From contig JAPJBO010000426.1 of NCBI GenBank assembly GCA_030068145.1, positions 123,496 to 187,495 on the forward strand: DNA of 64,000 nucleotides. Direction: 5' to 3'. Shown here piece by piece: positions 29,301 through 38,340 of the stretch. Under the pieces are notes generated by a model that was not told the DNA's origin, ran no database searches, and saw only the letters and a program-made list of their open reading frames with translations. Positions within the stretch are counted from its first letter, which is position 1. Each line of letters begins with the position of its first letter. A program made the position numbers and the translations under genes. Origin of the DNA: Diplonema papillatum (taxonomy: Eukaryota; Euglenozoa; Diplonemea; Diplonemida; Diplonemidae).

Positions 29301-32300
29301 CTACCGTCCGCTAGCTCGGATACTCCGTCCGCTACCGTCCGCTAGCTCGGATACTCCGTCCGCTACCGTCCGCTAGCTCGGAAACTCCGTCCGCTACCGT
29401 CCGCTCGCTCGGATACTCCGTCCGCTACCGTCCGCTAGCTCGGATACTCCGTCCGCTACCGTCCGCTCGCTCGGATACTCCGTCCGCTACCGTCCGCTAG
29501 CTCGGATACTCCGTCCGCTACCGTCCGCTCGCTCGGATACTCCGTCCGCTACCGTCCGCTAGCTCGGAATACTCCGTCCGCTACCGTCCGCTAGCTCGGA
29601 TACTCCGTCCGCTACCGTCCGCTAGCTCGGATACTCCGTCCGCTACCGTCCGCTAGCTCGGATACTCCGTCCGCTACCGTCCGCTAGCTCGGATACTCCG
29701 TCCGCTACCGTCCGCTAGCTCGGATACTCCGTCCGCTACCGTCCGCTAGCTCGGATACTCCGTCCGCTACCGTCCGCTAGCTCGGATACTCCGTCCGCTA
29801 CCGTCCGCTCAGCTCGGATACTCCGTCCGCTACCGTCCGCTCGCTCGGATACTCCGTCCGCTACCGTCCGCTCGCTCGGATACTCCGTCCGCTACCGTCC
29901 GCTAGCTCGGATAACTCCGTCCGCTACCGTCCGCTAGCTCGGATACTCCGTCCGCTACCGTCCGCTCGCTCGGATACTCCGTCCGCTACCGTCCGCTCGC
30001 TCGGATACTCCGTCCGCTACCGTCCGCTAGCTCGGATACTCCGTCCGCTACCGTCCGCTAGCTCGGATACTCCGTCCGCTACCGTCCGCTAGCTCGGATA
30101 CTCCGTCCGCTACCGTCCGCTAGCTCGGATACTCCGTCCGCTACCGTCCGCTAGCTCGGATACTCCGTCCGCTACCGTCCGCTAGCTCGGATACTCCGTC
30201 CGCTACCGTCCGCTCGCTCGGATACTCCGTCCGCTACCGTCCGCTAGCTCGGATACTCCGTCCGCTACCGTCCGCTAGCTCGGATACTCCGTCCGCTACC
30301 GTCCGCTAGCTCGGATACTCCGTCCGCTACCGTCCGCTAGCTCGGATACTCCGTCCGCTACGTCCGCTAGCTCGGATACTCCGTCCGCTACCGTCCGCTA
30401 GCTCGGATACTCCGTCCGCTACCTCCGCTCGCTCGATACTCCGTCCGCTACCGTCCGCTAGCTCGGATACTCCGTCCGCTACCGTCCGCTCGCTCGGATA
30501 CTCCGTCCGCTACCGTCCGCTAGCTCGGATACTCCGTCCGCTACCGTCCGCTCGCTCGGATACTCCGTCCGCTACCGTCCGCTAGCTCGGATACTCCGTC
30601 CGCTACCGTCCGCTAGCTCGGATACTCCGTCCGCTACCGTCCGCTAGCTCGGATACTCCGTCCGCTACCGTCCGCTCGCTCGGATACTCCGTCCGCTACC
30701 GTCCGCTAGCTCGGAAACTCCGTCCGCCACCGTCTCGCTAAACTCCGTCCGCTACCGTCCGCTAGCTCGGAAACTCCGTCCGCTACCGTCCGCTAGCTCG
30801 GATACTCCGTCCGCCACCGTCCGCTCGCTCGGATACTCCGTCCGCCACCGTCCGGTAGCTCGGAAACTCCGTCCACTACCGTCGGCCAGCTCGGAACTTG
30901 CACCAAGATTCTCTTGGTGCAAGTTGTCCGAAAATCTCTAAGTCGGTTTCCCAGGGGACTCGCCTGGAAAACAGTTTTTGGACTCAGGAATTCTTTGGGA
31001 AATGGATAAGTACAAATAGCCAAAATTTCGAGGATTTGGAATTTTTTGGAAAGTGCGTCGATCAAGTCGTGGCAGCTCGGCAGGTGCCGCCGCGAGTCAT
31101 CAGGAGCCGGTATCGACGAGTCGGACACGCTGTGTTGATGGTGCAGCTGTCAACCAGCGTATAGAGACGTTTTTAGGGCCTGGGGTGGGTAGGTCCCTCC
31201 CCCCCCCCCCCATTTTCGTGGGAAAAAAGTCCGCTATAGTAAAAATCCTCTCCCCCAACGGAGAAGACTAACATTCCGGAATCTCAAGCGAACGTTAACA
31301 CCATAAAGTCCTAACTTAGTCCCCCTATTCTCGCCCTTCACCCCCTCCACCCACTCATACAGACGCTACACGCCTGCGCTTCGCGGTCAGCGGAGTCGGC
31401 TGAGAAGTTCGCGCAGAAGCTCGGCTTCGAGAAGTGGTACGCGAGCTACGAGGAACTTGCGCGGGACGACGAATGCGACGTCATCTACATCGCAACCCCG
31501 CACAACCTCCACCGGGACAACATCCTGCTGTGCGTGGCCGCCGGCCGCAACATCGTCTGCGAGAAGCCGCTCTGCGCGACGCTGCGGCAGGCGGAGGAGT
31601 GCACGGCAGCAGCGCGGCGCAAGGGCGTGTTTTTGATGGAAGGGATGTGGACCCGCTTTTTCCCCGCGACCCGACGAGCCCTCGAAGAATACCGCGCCGG
31701 CAGCGTCGGAGAGGCGGTCATGCTCAACGCGAGCTTCGGGTTCAAAGCGGATGCCGCCCGTGCGAACCCAAGGCTGTACAGACCGGAGCTGGCAGGTGGA
31801 GCAGTGCTGGACATCGGTGTGTATGCCGTGGCGTGGCTGACTATGTTCCTGGGTGAGCCCGACACTGTGCACGCAATCGGCACACTTTCGGACACGGGAG
31901 TCGACTCGCGCGTGAGCGCGCAGCTGTCCTGGGGCGGGAAGTCGTTCGCGGCGGCCAACATCACGTTCGACGCCGCGCTGCCCAACACGGCGACACTTTG
32001 CGGGACCAAAGGCAGCCTCTCGCTGCCGAAGCCGTTCCACGCGCCCGAGACGCTCGTGATCACGAAGCACGAGACCGAACAGTCCGAGACGGTCTACGAC
32101 CCATTAGACCCGCCCGACAGCACGAAGCGAGCCCCCGGGTACAACTTCAACGGGAGCCAAGGGTTCATGTACGAGGTGCGGGCCGTCGAGCAGGCCCTCA
32201 GCGAAGGACTCAAGGAGCACCCGCTGATGACCCACAGCGACACTCTCGTCGTCGCGCGCGTCATGGACAAAATGTTGAAGCAGGTGGGTGTCAAGTACCC

Positions 32301-32310
32301 TTTCGAATGA
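26378..32310 (+). CDS. Dihydrodiol dehydrogenase-like oxidoreductase (Gfo/Idh/MocA family), two exons
   Basis: Exon 1 (26378-26449, 24 codons) encodes MKWGVLSTGAIANDF, the Rossmann-fold nucleotide-binding turn (GxxxxGxIA). Exon 2 (31363-32310) begins TLHACASRSAESAEKF after acceptor CATACAG and runs to TGA. The splice keeps phase 0, with donor GGG|GTATGT. The joined product is 339 residues, close to the ~335 of animal dihydrodiol dehydrogenases. Further family marks are DVIYIATPHNLH, IVCEKPLCA (catalytic Lys in CEKP), FLMEGMWTRFFPA, AVLDIGVYAVAW and GTKGSLSLPKPFHAP. The family uses NAD(P) to oxidise trans-dihydrodiols or reduce sugar and dicarbonyl substrates in the cytosol; the substrate here is unknown. 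The 3' end is duplicated downstream. Confidence 0.8.
26803..26866 (+). pseudogene. Stray fragment of the oxidoreductase exon 2, inside its own intron
   Basis: CGTCGTCTGCGAGAAGCCGC and the following bases to GCGGAGGAGTGCA match 31545-31600 with very few changes (VVCEKPLCATLRQAEEC). The flanks are unrelated, so only about 60 bp were copied. Confidence 0.75.
27743..27956 (-). CDS. Possible small exon on the antisense strand of the intron
   Basis: An ATG at 27956 opens a frame with helical, protein-like composition (SAAKGLLVSSVLAAWDRVHG then LLEEVETGK). It ends at a strong donor GAAA|GTGAGT, with stop codons only after it. No homology is recognised and no partner exon is seen. It lies between the FB4 left end and the satellite, so it could be a gene fragment carried by FB4. 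Confidence 0.25.
27966..30880. repeat. 31-bp minisatellite, about 90 units
   Basis: The unit contains GCTACCGTCCGCTAGCTCGG followed by ATACTCCGTCC. Three positions vary between units: GCTACC/GCCACC, CTAGCT/CTCGCT and GATACT/GAAACT. The array is interrupted once by unique sequence (28810-28949) and resumes in the same orientation. Variants are denser at both ends and units are most uniform from about 29560 to 30400, as expected if unequal exchange homogenises the centre. Confidence 0.95.
28810..28949 (+). other. Unique island within the satellite with intron-like borders
   Basis: The island starts CCGCAG|GTGACCTCG and contains a long pyrimidine tract ending CTTTCTTCTAG at 28917, so 28810-28917 looks exactly like a 108-nt GT-AG intron. 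The following GCAGTTCTCGTCAGACAATA (to 28949) is unique before the repeat resumes. Confidence 0.45.
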
Positions 32311-32339
32311 GACGCCTTGAAGCCAAACCAAACACCTGC

Positions 32340-32453
32340 TGTGACCTCGATGGAAGTCAGGTGTTCCTGTACGAGGTGCCGGCGAGCAGACCCTCTACAG
32401 AGCACCCGCTTATGACCGACAGCGACGCTCTCGTCGCTCGTGTCAGGGACTAA
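32340..32453 (+). pseudogene. Older decayed copy of the oxidoreductase C-terminus
   Basis: GSQVFLYEVPASRPSTEHPL then MTDSDALVARVRD is a diverged, shortened version of GSQGFMYEVRAVEQAL...HPLMTHSDTLVVARVMD. Because it lies inside the 572-bp unit and recurs at about 32912-33020, it must predate that duplication. Confidence 0.65.
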
Positions 32454-32474
32454 AAGACACGTGCATGCGACGAC

Positions 32475-32882
32475 GACTCGCGCGTGAGCGCGCAGCTGTC
32501 CTGGGGTGGGAAGTCGTTCGCGGCGGCCAACATCACGTTCGACGCCGCGCTGCCCAACACGGCGACACTTTGCGGGACCAAAGGCAGCCTCTCGCTGCCG
32601 AAGCCGTTCCACGCGCCCGAGACGCTCGTGATCACGAAGCACGAGACCGAACAGTCCGAGACGGTCTACGACCCATTAGACCCGCCCGACAGCACGAAGC
32701 GAGCCCCCGGGTACAACTTCAACGGGAGCCAAGGGTTCATGTACGAGGTGCGGGCCGTCGAGCAGGCCCTCAGCAAAGGACTCAAGGAGCACCCGCTGAT
32801 GACCCACAGCGACACTCTCGTCGTCGCGCGCGTCATGGACAAAATGTTGAAGCAGGTGGGTGTCAAGTACCCTTTCGAATGA
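32475..32882 (+). pseudogene. Recent copy of the oxidoreductase C-terminal half
   Basis: It is nearly identical to 31903-32310 (one visible change is EGLKEHP to KGLKEHP) and keeps the same stop. It lacks the Rossmann fold and the CEKP lysine, so it cannot encode an active enzyme on its own. Confidence 0.8.
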
Positions 32883-33284
32883 GACGCCTTGAAGCCAAAC
32901 CAAACACCTGCTGTGACTTCGATGGAAGTCAGGTGTTCATGTACAATGTGCCGGCGAACAGACCCTCTACAGACACTCGTCGTCGCTCGTCTCATGGACA
33001 AAATGTTGAAGCAGGTGGGTGTCTAGTACCCTTTCGAATTAGACGCCTCGAAGCCAAATCAAGCCAAGCGACACTCAACTGCTGATGAGCATGGGCGAAC
33101 CCAGCCCGCTAATGTTCGACGACCTGATGAGTCTCATGCTTCTGCAATTCCCATTGACTATCGCGTCTGGCCGCGGTCTTCATCGTTCCCAGAGCCAAGA
33201 CATCCACCGATAAGAGCAATTGATGCCACCCGCAGTTGAGCCGACGGGAACAGTTGTTTCGCCTCCGATTGCTCGGAATTTTTG

Positions 33285-33480
33285 ATTTTCCTTCATGAGT
33301 GCCATGTTTGGGGCATCTCTGCCCCAAACATGCCATACAAACGTTCATAGCCTCGGCCCTGCTCTGCGCCTCCGATCGCTCGGTATTTTTGATTTTCCTT
33401 CATGAGTGCCATGTTTGGGGCATCTCTGCCCAAACATGCCATACAAACGTCCGTAGCCTCGGCCCTGCTCTGCGCCTCCG
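33285..33480. repeat. Two ~115-bp units each with a 13-bp-stem hairpin
   Basis: CATGTTTGGGGCA, loop TCTC, TGCCCCAAACATG lies at 33302-33331 and again at 33411-33440 with one C lost. The flanks TTTTTGATTTTCCTTCATGA and GCCTCGGCCCTGCTCTGCGC repeat too. Confidence 0.75.
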
Positions 33481-33617
33481 ACGAAACGATTCACGCCCTC
33501 CATAGCAGTACGGGATCGTTGTAGCGAGCTTGCGTTCTGAACGCTGTTGCGAGGCCCCCTCCTCAACGCCCGCCCGTTTGGCCGTTCGTCGCCCGCCTCT
33601 TGCCCTGCGTGCTTTTC

Positions 33618-33825
33618 TTTTGTATAAGCACCTGCTTTGTAGGAAATACTTGAGGAGGCTGCCAGCTGCAAAAGATCAAAGGAGGTAAATGTGCTGTAGC
33701 CCACACGAAACACAGGTGAATCTGGGTTCAGTGGCGGGCGTAAGCGTTCAACAAAAAAAGCCCCACTTTGTAGTTGTATTGTTTTCTCCCTCCTTCGAAG
33801 TAAGCACAAGGCAGCCCCTCGAGTA
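33618..33825 (+). repeat. Repeat R2, copy 3, splice acceptor lost
   Basis: It matches 13988-14205, but the eight bases holding the CTCCAG acceptor are deleted and the downstream ATGAGC reads AGTAAGC. The donors are changed to CAG|GTGAAT and GAG|GTAAAT. It is therefore a dead copy. From 33826 to 34708 no gene is recognised. Confidence 0.65.
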
Positions 33826-34708
33826 TTTTTTGCGGTGTCCGCCGCACGGTTCACTGCTCGGAAAGTGACAAATAGGAGAAGTTCTCAGCAAGTCTGTGCC
33901 ACGCCTTTCTTTTTCTTGACAGCACGTTGCAGTGCAATTGTGTGAGCGCGTAAGTGGAGGGGTAGGCCACAAGATCGTCTCGTGTGTGGGACCGAGTTGA
34001 GGCCAATCTGACACCGAAAAGCGAATTCTTTCTACAGCAGCAAGCAGTGGGGGTTTCAGACCGCGAAAAGGCCCGTGCTGAACAGACGCAAGCGAGAAGC
34101 GGCAAAGTCTTTTTTGCACAGCGGCAGAGTGTTATCCAGCCTCTCGATGAGAACGGCTACCAGCAGCAATGGTTAGCGGATTCACATCCAGATCCCGTGT
34201 CTCCAGCACCGGGTCTATGCGAGTCCGAATGGACCGACGGGCACAACGCACTGAGGAGCCAGCCTTATGGCAGGTTCCTATACGCACGCAGCAGTAGTAT
34301 GCGTCGTTTGAACTTGTTATGCAGCAACAATTTGTGACGATAGACCGCACAAGCCGCTACAGACTACCTCTTTGCACGCGTTGTGTCATGCTTCGGTCGC
34401 TTCGACCGGCGCAAAGACTGCAGCACCGCCAGAGTTTTCTTTCTTAACCCCACCCAACAAGAGTTTTCTTTCTTGGGGACCCCACCCAACAATCCCCCGG
34501 AAAATTTCCGAAAAAGAAGACCGTCGCCCTCGGGACAAAACGGCCCCTTCTTTTACCAAAAGAAAAGATAGAAAATAGCTATTTTTTACACCATTCGCGC
34601 CAGGGGGGTGGAGAGAAGAGAAAAGTAGGCACATAAAAAAATAAAATAAAAAAGCACGTCCCTAAAAAAAACTCGAAGCCGTCCAGAAAGAGAGGCATTC
34701 GCCGCCCG

Positions 34709-37700
34709 ATGGGCGCGTGCGCGTCGACGAAGGACGACGACGCGAGCGAGGGCGGCGCGAACTGGCGGGAAGCAGGAGACACGAAGCACGGGAGGAGGTC
34801 GAAGCAGGGCCGGAGCGGGCCTTCGGAGGACACTGACACCACCGCTGCTGCAGCGCCCGCGGCAACAGCTGCGGCACGAGGCGCAGAAGAAGAGAAGGTC
34901 ACAGCTTCCTTCCGTGATGAAACCAACACGCTCCGAACAGCAGCTACCCCTGTCTCGGCTGCGTGCTCGTCCGTCGGAGTCTGTGCACAGGAAGGCGCGG
35001 CCCACGCCGCCTGCGTGCTGGTGGCAGTTGCGCGTGCTCACGCGGCAGAACCGACAGGAAGCAACACCTCCGACTGCGAAGAAAGCACGACTCGAGTGAA
35101 CGCTGCAGCTGATGTGGGCGTGGCCACGACGCGAGACGCAGAAGAAGAGGCTCGAGTGAACGCTGCAGCTGATGTGGGCGTGGCCACGACGCGAGACGCA
35201 GAAGAAGAGGCTCGAGTGAACGCTGCAGCTGATGTGGGCGTGGCCACGACGCGAGACGCAGAAGAAGAGGCTCGAGTGAACGCTGCAGCTGATGTGGGCG
35301 TGGCCACGACGCGAGACGCAGAAGAAGAGACTCGAGTTAACGCTGCAGATGATGTGGGCGTGGCCACGACGCGAGACGCAGAAGAAGAGGCTCGAGTGAA
35401 CGCTGCAGATGATGTGGGCGTGGCCACGACGCGAGACGCAGAAGAAGAGAAGGCAACATCATCCTTCCGCGATGACAGCAACAAACCCCGAGCAAGCGTG
35501 GCCCACGCCGCCTGCGTGCCGGTGGCAGTTGCGCGTGCTCACGCGGCAGAACCGACGGGAAACAGCACCGCCGGCTGCGAAAGCACGACGCGAGTGAACA
35601 ACCCCTGCGCCGCCGCTGCTGCAGGCGTACCCACGACAGCAGCTGCAGCACGGGACGCAGAAGAAGAGAACACGACAACTTCCTTCCACGACAACACGCC
35701 CCGACCAGCCGTTGGAATCTGTGCAGAGGAAAGCGCGGCCCACGCCGTCTGTGCGCCGGCAGCAGACGGTAGCAGCAGCACCCCCGCCTGCGCCGCTGCC
35801 GCAGGCGTACCCACGACAGCAGCTGCGGCACGGGACGCAGAAGAAGAGAAGGCAGCAACATCCCTCCGTGATGAAAACGACACACGACCTCGAACAGCAT
35901 CTACCTCTGTCTCGGCTGCATGCTCGTCCGTTGGAATCTGCGCACAGGAAAACGTCGACGTCTGCGTGCCCGCAGCAGACGCTAACAGCAGCACCCCCGC
36001 CTGCGCCGCTGCCGCAGGCGCACCCACGACAGCAGCTGCGGCACGAGACGCAGAAGAAGAGACGGCAACAACTTCCTTCCACGACGAGAACAAGAAGGCA
36101 CCTGGCACTGCGCAACCAGCTGTACAACAGGACACCAGTACCAGCTACCCTCCTATTGTGAACCACAGCAGCGCACCCTGCAACAAGGCATCTGGCATTG
36201 CGCTGCCAGCTGCACGACAGAACACCAACACCAGCCAGTCTCCTCCTGTGAACCACAGCAGCGCACCCTGCAGCAAGGCATCTGGCACTGCGCAACCAGC
36301 TGTACAACAGAACACCAGTACCAACTACCCTCCTATTGTGAACCACAGCAGCGCGCCCTGCAAGAAAGCATCTGGCATTGCGCGGCCAGCTGCACAACAG
36401 AACAACAACACCAGCCGCCCTCCTACTGTGAATCACAGCAGCGCACCTTGCAGCAAGGCATATGGCACTGCGCGACCAGCTATACAACAAGACAACAGTA
36501 CCAGCTACCCTCCTATCGTGAATATCAGCAGTGCAGTTTGCAACGAGGCATCTGGCAACGCGCTGCCAGTTGAACAGCGAGCCGGCGCCAACAACGGGGG
36601 CCAGGGTGCGCTCCACAGCGAGGCAGACGAGTCTGTGGAAAAAGCCGCCTGCAAGAACAACCACGGAACGTCGGCAAGCTCCTTCGTGTCAGTGCCGGCG
36701 TTTCCTGAGGACGAAGGCGGTCTCTCCGCGAGACCCGTGGATTCTGAGGACAGAGCAGTGCCGGTGTTCAGGCGGGCGTCGGACATGCAGTCCGTTGAGT
36801 CTGACAGCCGTCGTAGCTTGGTGAGCTGCATACCGCTGGCTGTGTCGGCCGCGCAAATGTTCGACGCAATGGGGAGCACGTATCACACCTTCGGGGAAGG
36901 AGAGAGCGTCGGCAGAACTCGGACGTCGCAGAAGCAGCTGACGCACGACGCGGTGCTGCCGCCCCGCGCCTCTCCGGAACCTGCGGAAGAAGCCACCCGC
37001 GACAACAACAACAACAACGGAACGTCGACAAGCTCCTTCGTGTCAGTGCTGGCGTTGCCGGAGGACGAAGGCGCCGCGCCAGCAGTCGCTGGCCTTTGCG
37101 GGTTTGGTGATGGCCACTCAGCGGATTCTGAGGACAGAGCAGTGCGGGCGTCGGACATGCGGTCTGTTGAGTCTGACGGCCGTCGTAGCATGGCGAGCTG
37201 CATACCGGTGGTGACTACGTCGGCCGCGCAAATGTTCGACGCATTGGGGAACACGCACGCTCACACCACCGGTGAAGGAGAGAGCGTCGGCAGAACTCGG
37301 ACGTCGCAGAAGCAGCTGATGTACGACGCGGTGCTGGCCCCCCGCGCCTCTCCGGAACCTGCGGAAGAAGCCACCCGCGACAACAACAACAACAACAACA
37401 ACGGAACGTCGACATGCTCCTTCGTGTCAGTGCCGGCGTTGCCGGAGGACGCGGGCGCCGCGCCAGCAGTCGCTGGCCTTTGCGGGTCTGGTGATGGCCA
37501 CTCAGCGAGACCCGTGGATTCTGAGGACAGAGCAGTGCCGGTGTTCAGGCGGGCGTCGGACATGCGGTCTGTCGAGTCTGACGGCCGTCGTAGCATGGCG
37601 AGCTGCATACCGGTGGTGACTACGTCGGCCGCGCAAATGTTCGACGCAGTGGGGAACACACACACTCACACCTTCGGAGAAGGAGAGAGCGTCGGCAGAA

Positions 37701-38206
37701 CTCGGACGTCGCAGAAGCAGCTGATGTACGACATGATGCTGCCGCCCCGCGGCTCTCGCGGCTTTTCGCGCGAGTGGTCCAGGGAGCAAGTCACGCAGAC
37801 AGACGTCCACATGGACCCGACGTACTGGTTGGACGCCCTGCCGCAGACCCCGGTGGACCAGACCCGCTTGGCGTCTCTGCGGAGCGTGCGGTCGAACCCG
37901 GCGGCGCAGTTCCCTTCCCGGGACTGCCTGCCCGCGCACGTCTACTGCGGCGGCGGCGCGTCTCCTTCGGAGCCGGCGACGGACGCCGCGCCCGAGTCGC
38001 CGCTGGCCGCGCCGTCGTCCCTCGCGACGGTGCATCCGCCGAAGGCGGCGGCGAAGGGCGCCGGGCTCTCGAAGTCGGACGTGCTCCAAAACGCGGACGC
38101 CGACTACTTCGAGGCGTCGTCCGACGACGACAGCTGCTGCGGAGACCTGCCGCCGCCGATGCAATCCGATACCGCCGACCGGGGAAGCCGGTCCATCCCC
38201 TCCTGA
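34709..38206 (+). CDS. 1165-residue Ala/Ser-rich repeat protein with N-myristoylation signature
   Basis: The ATG at 34709 starts MGACASTKDDD: Gly2 plus small residue and Ser6 fits the N-myristoyltransferase consensus, and Cys4 could be palmitoylated, so the product is probably anchored to the cytosolic face of a membrane. Three repeat systems follow: six 20-residue units RVNAAADVGVATTRDAEEEA (about 128-248), five 30-residue units around NHSSAPC (about 465-610), and three ~120-residue modules SFVSVPALPEDEGAAPAV...VGRTRTSQKQL (about 650-1012). A non-repetitive C-terminus has PTYWLDALPQTPVDQTRLAS. DAEEE motifs recur through the N-terminal half. It has no recognised catalytic domain and is uninterrupted by introns. 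It resembles a peripheral membrane scaffold. Function unknown. Confidence 0.7.
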   Translation: MGACASTKDDDASEGGANWREAGDTKHGRRSKQGRSGPSEDTDTTAAAAPAATAAARGAEEEKVTASFRDETNTLRTAATPVSAACSSVGVCAQEGAAHAACVLVAVARAHAAEPTGSNTSDCEESTTRVNAAADVGVATTRDAEEEARVNAAADVGVATTRDAEEEARVNAAADVGVATTRDAEEEARVNAAADVGVATTRDAEEETRVNAADDVGVATTRDAEEEARVNAADDVGVATTRDAEEEKATSSFRDDSNKPRASVAHAACVPVAVARAHAAEPTGNSTAGCESTTRVNNPCAAAAAGVPTTAAAARDAEEENTTTSFHDNTPRPAVGICAEESAAHAVCAPAADGSSSTPACAAAAGVPTTAAAARDAEEEKAATSLRDENDTRPRTASTSVSAACSSVGICAQENVDVCVPAADANSSTPACAAAAGAPTTAAAARDAEEETATTSFHDENKKAPGTAQPAVQQDTSTSYPPIVNHSSAPCNKASGIALPAARQNTNTSQSPPVNHSSAPCSKASGTAQPAVQQNTSTNYPPIVNHSSAPCKKASGIARPAAQQNNNTSRPPTVNHSSAPCSKAYGTARPAIQQDNSTSYPPIVNISSAVCNEASGNALPVEQRAGANNGGQGALHSEADESVEKAACKNNHGTSASSFVSVPAFPEDEGGLSARPVDSEDRAVPVFRRASDMQSVESDSRRSLVSCIPLAVSAAQMFDAMGSTYHTFGEGESVGRTRTSQKQLTHDAVLPPRASPEPAEEATRDNNNNNGTSTSSFVSVLALPEDEGAAPAVAGLCGFGDGHSADSEDRAVRASDMRSVESDGRRSMASCIPVVTTSAAQMFDALGNTHAHTTGEGESVGRTRTSQKQLMYDAVLAPRASPEPAEEATRDNNNNNNNGTSTCSFVSVPALPEDAGAAPAVAGLCGSGDGHSARPVDSEDRAVPVFRRASDMRSVESDGRRSMASCIPVVTTSAAQMFDAVGNTHTHTFGEGESVGRTRTSQKQLMYDMMLPPRGSRGFSREWSREQVTQTDVHMDPTYWLDALPQTPVDQTRLASLRSVRSNPAAQFPSRDCLPAHVYCGGGASPSEPATDAAPESPLAAPSSLATVHPPKAAAKGAGLSKSDVLQNADADYFEASSDDDSCCGDLPPPMQSDTADRGSRSIPS
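35093..35452 (+). repeat. 60-bp in-frame repeat, six copies
   Basis: The period is exactly 60 bp (GTGAACGCTGCAGCTGATGT at each step). Copies 1-3 are identical; copies 4-6 carry AAADVG to AADDVG and GCTCGAGT to ACTCGAGT changes. The length multiple of three preserves the protein frame. Confidence 0.9.
36660..37745 (+). repeat. Three ~360-bp in-frame coding modules
   Basis: Each module runs from an AAC-rich (poly-Asn) tract through SFVSV, ALPEDE, SDMRSVES, CIPVVTTSAAQMFDA and SVGRTRTSQKQL. Copies differ by in-frame losses (PVDSEDRAVPVFR missing in part from copy 2) and by poly-Asn length (4, 5, 8). Confidence 0.8.
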
Positions 38207-38340
38207 TAGACCGTGGCGCGCCGTTAGGGTCTGGATGCAAAGAATCTGTGGCGATAATCTGCATCGCCGGCGTCGCGGTTATCTCTTCGCACGTGATGTG
38301 TCATCATTCGCCTCTTAAGCTCGTCTAGATCGTCGCGCTC

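Larger units (their letters stand above)
26998..31260. mobile_element. Inverted-repeat element FB4 (4.26 kb) inside the intron
   Basis: The left end AACGGGGGAGAGGATTATTA (26998-27045) and the right end (31211-31260, whose inverse reads CGTTGGGGGAGAGGATTTTT) form a terminal inverted repeat of about 49 bp at roughly 80% identity. Just inside both ends lies GGTGGGTAGGTCCCTCCC followed by a run of 13-14 C. The satellite fills the interior. No transposase is recognised. Confidence 0.55.
26450..31362 (+). other. 4.9-kb spliceosomal intron carrying an inverted-repeat element and satellite
   Basis: The donor is GTATGT at 26450 and the acceptor is a pyrimidine-rich tract ending CATACAG at 31362. Inside are a tandem block at about 26470-26650 (CTTTCTTATCACA...AGCTTCTCC), a stray piece of exon 2, element FB4 and the 31-bp satellite. 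Without FB4 the intron would be about 650 bp. Confidence 0.75.
31903..33046 (+). repeat. 572-bp tandem duplication of the oxidoreductase 3' end
   Basis: Unit 1 is 31903-32474 and unit 2 is 32475-33046. Landmarks such as GACTCGCGCGTGAGCGCGCA and the TGA codon repeat at an offset of exactly 572. Each unit contains the last ~135 codons, the stop, and a further decayed copy of about 110 bp. Confidence 0.85.

Noticed and set aside
27966-30880. CRISPR-like array
   Set aside because: Units are contiguous with no spacers, in a eukaryotic intron. It is a minisatellite.
34586-38264. Minus-strand frames of up to 400 codons opposite the myristoylated protein
   Set aside because: They have low-complexity Cys/Ser/Arg composition that follows the repeats of the sense gene. 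The sense frame is longer, starts with a meaningful MGACAS and is uninterrupted.
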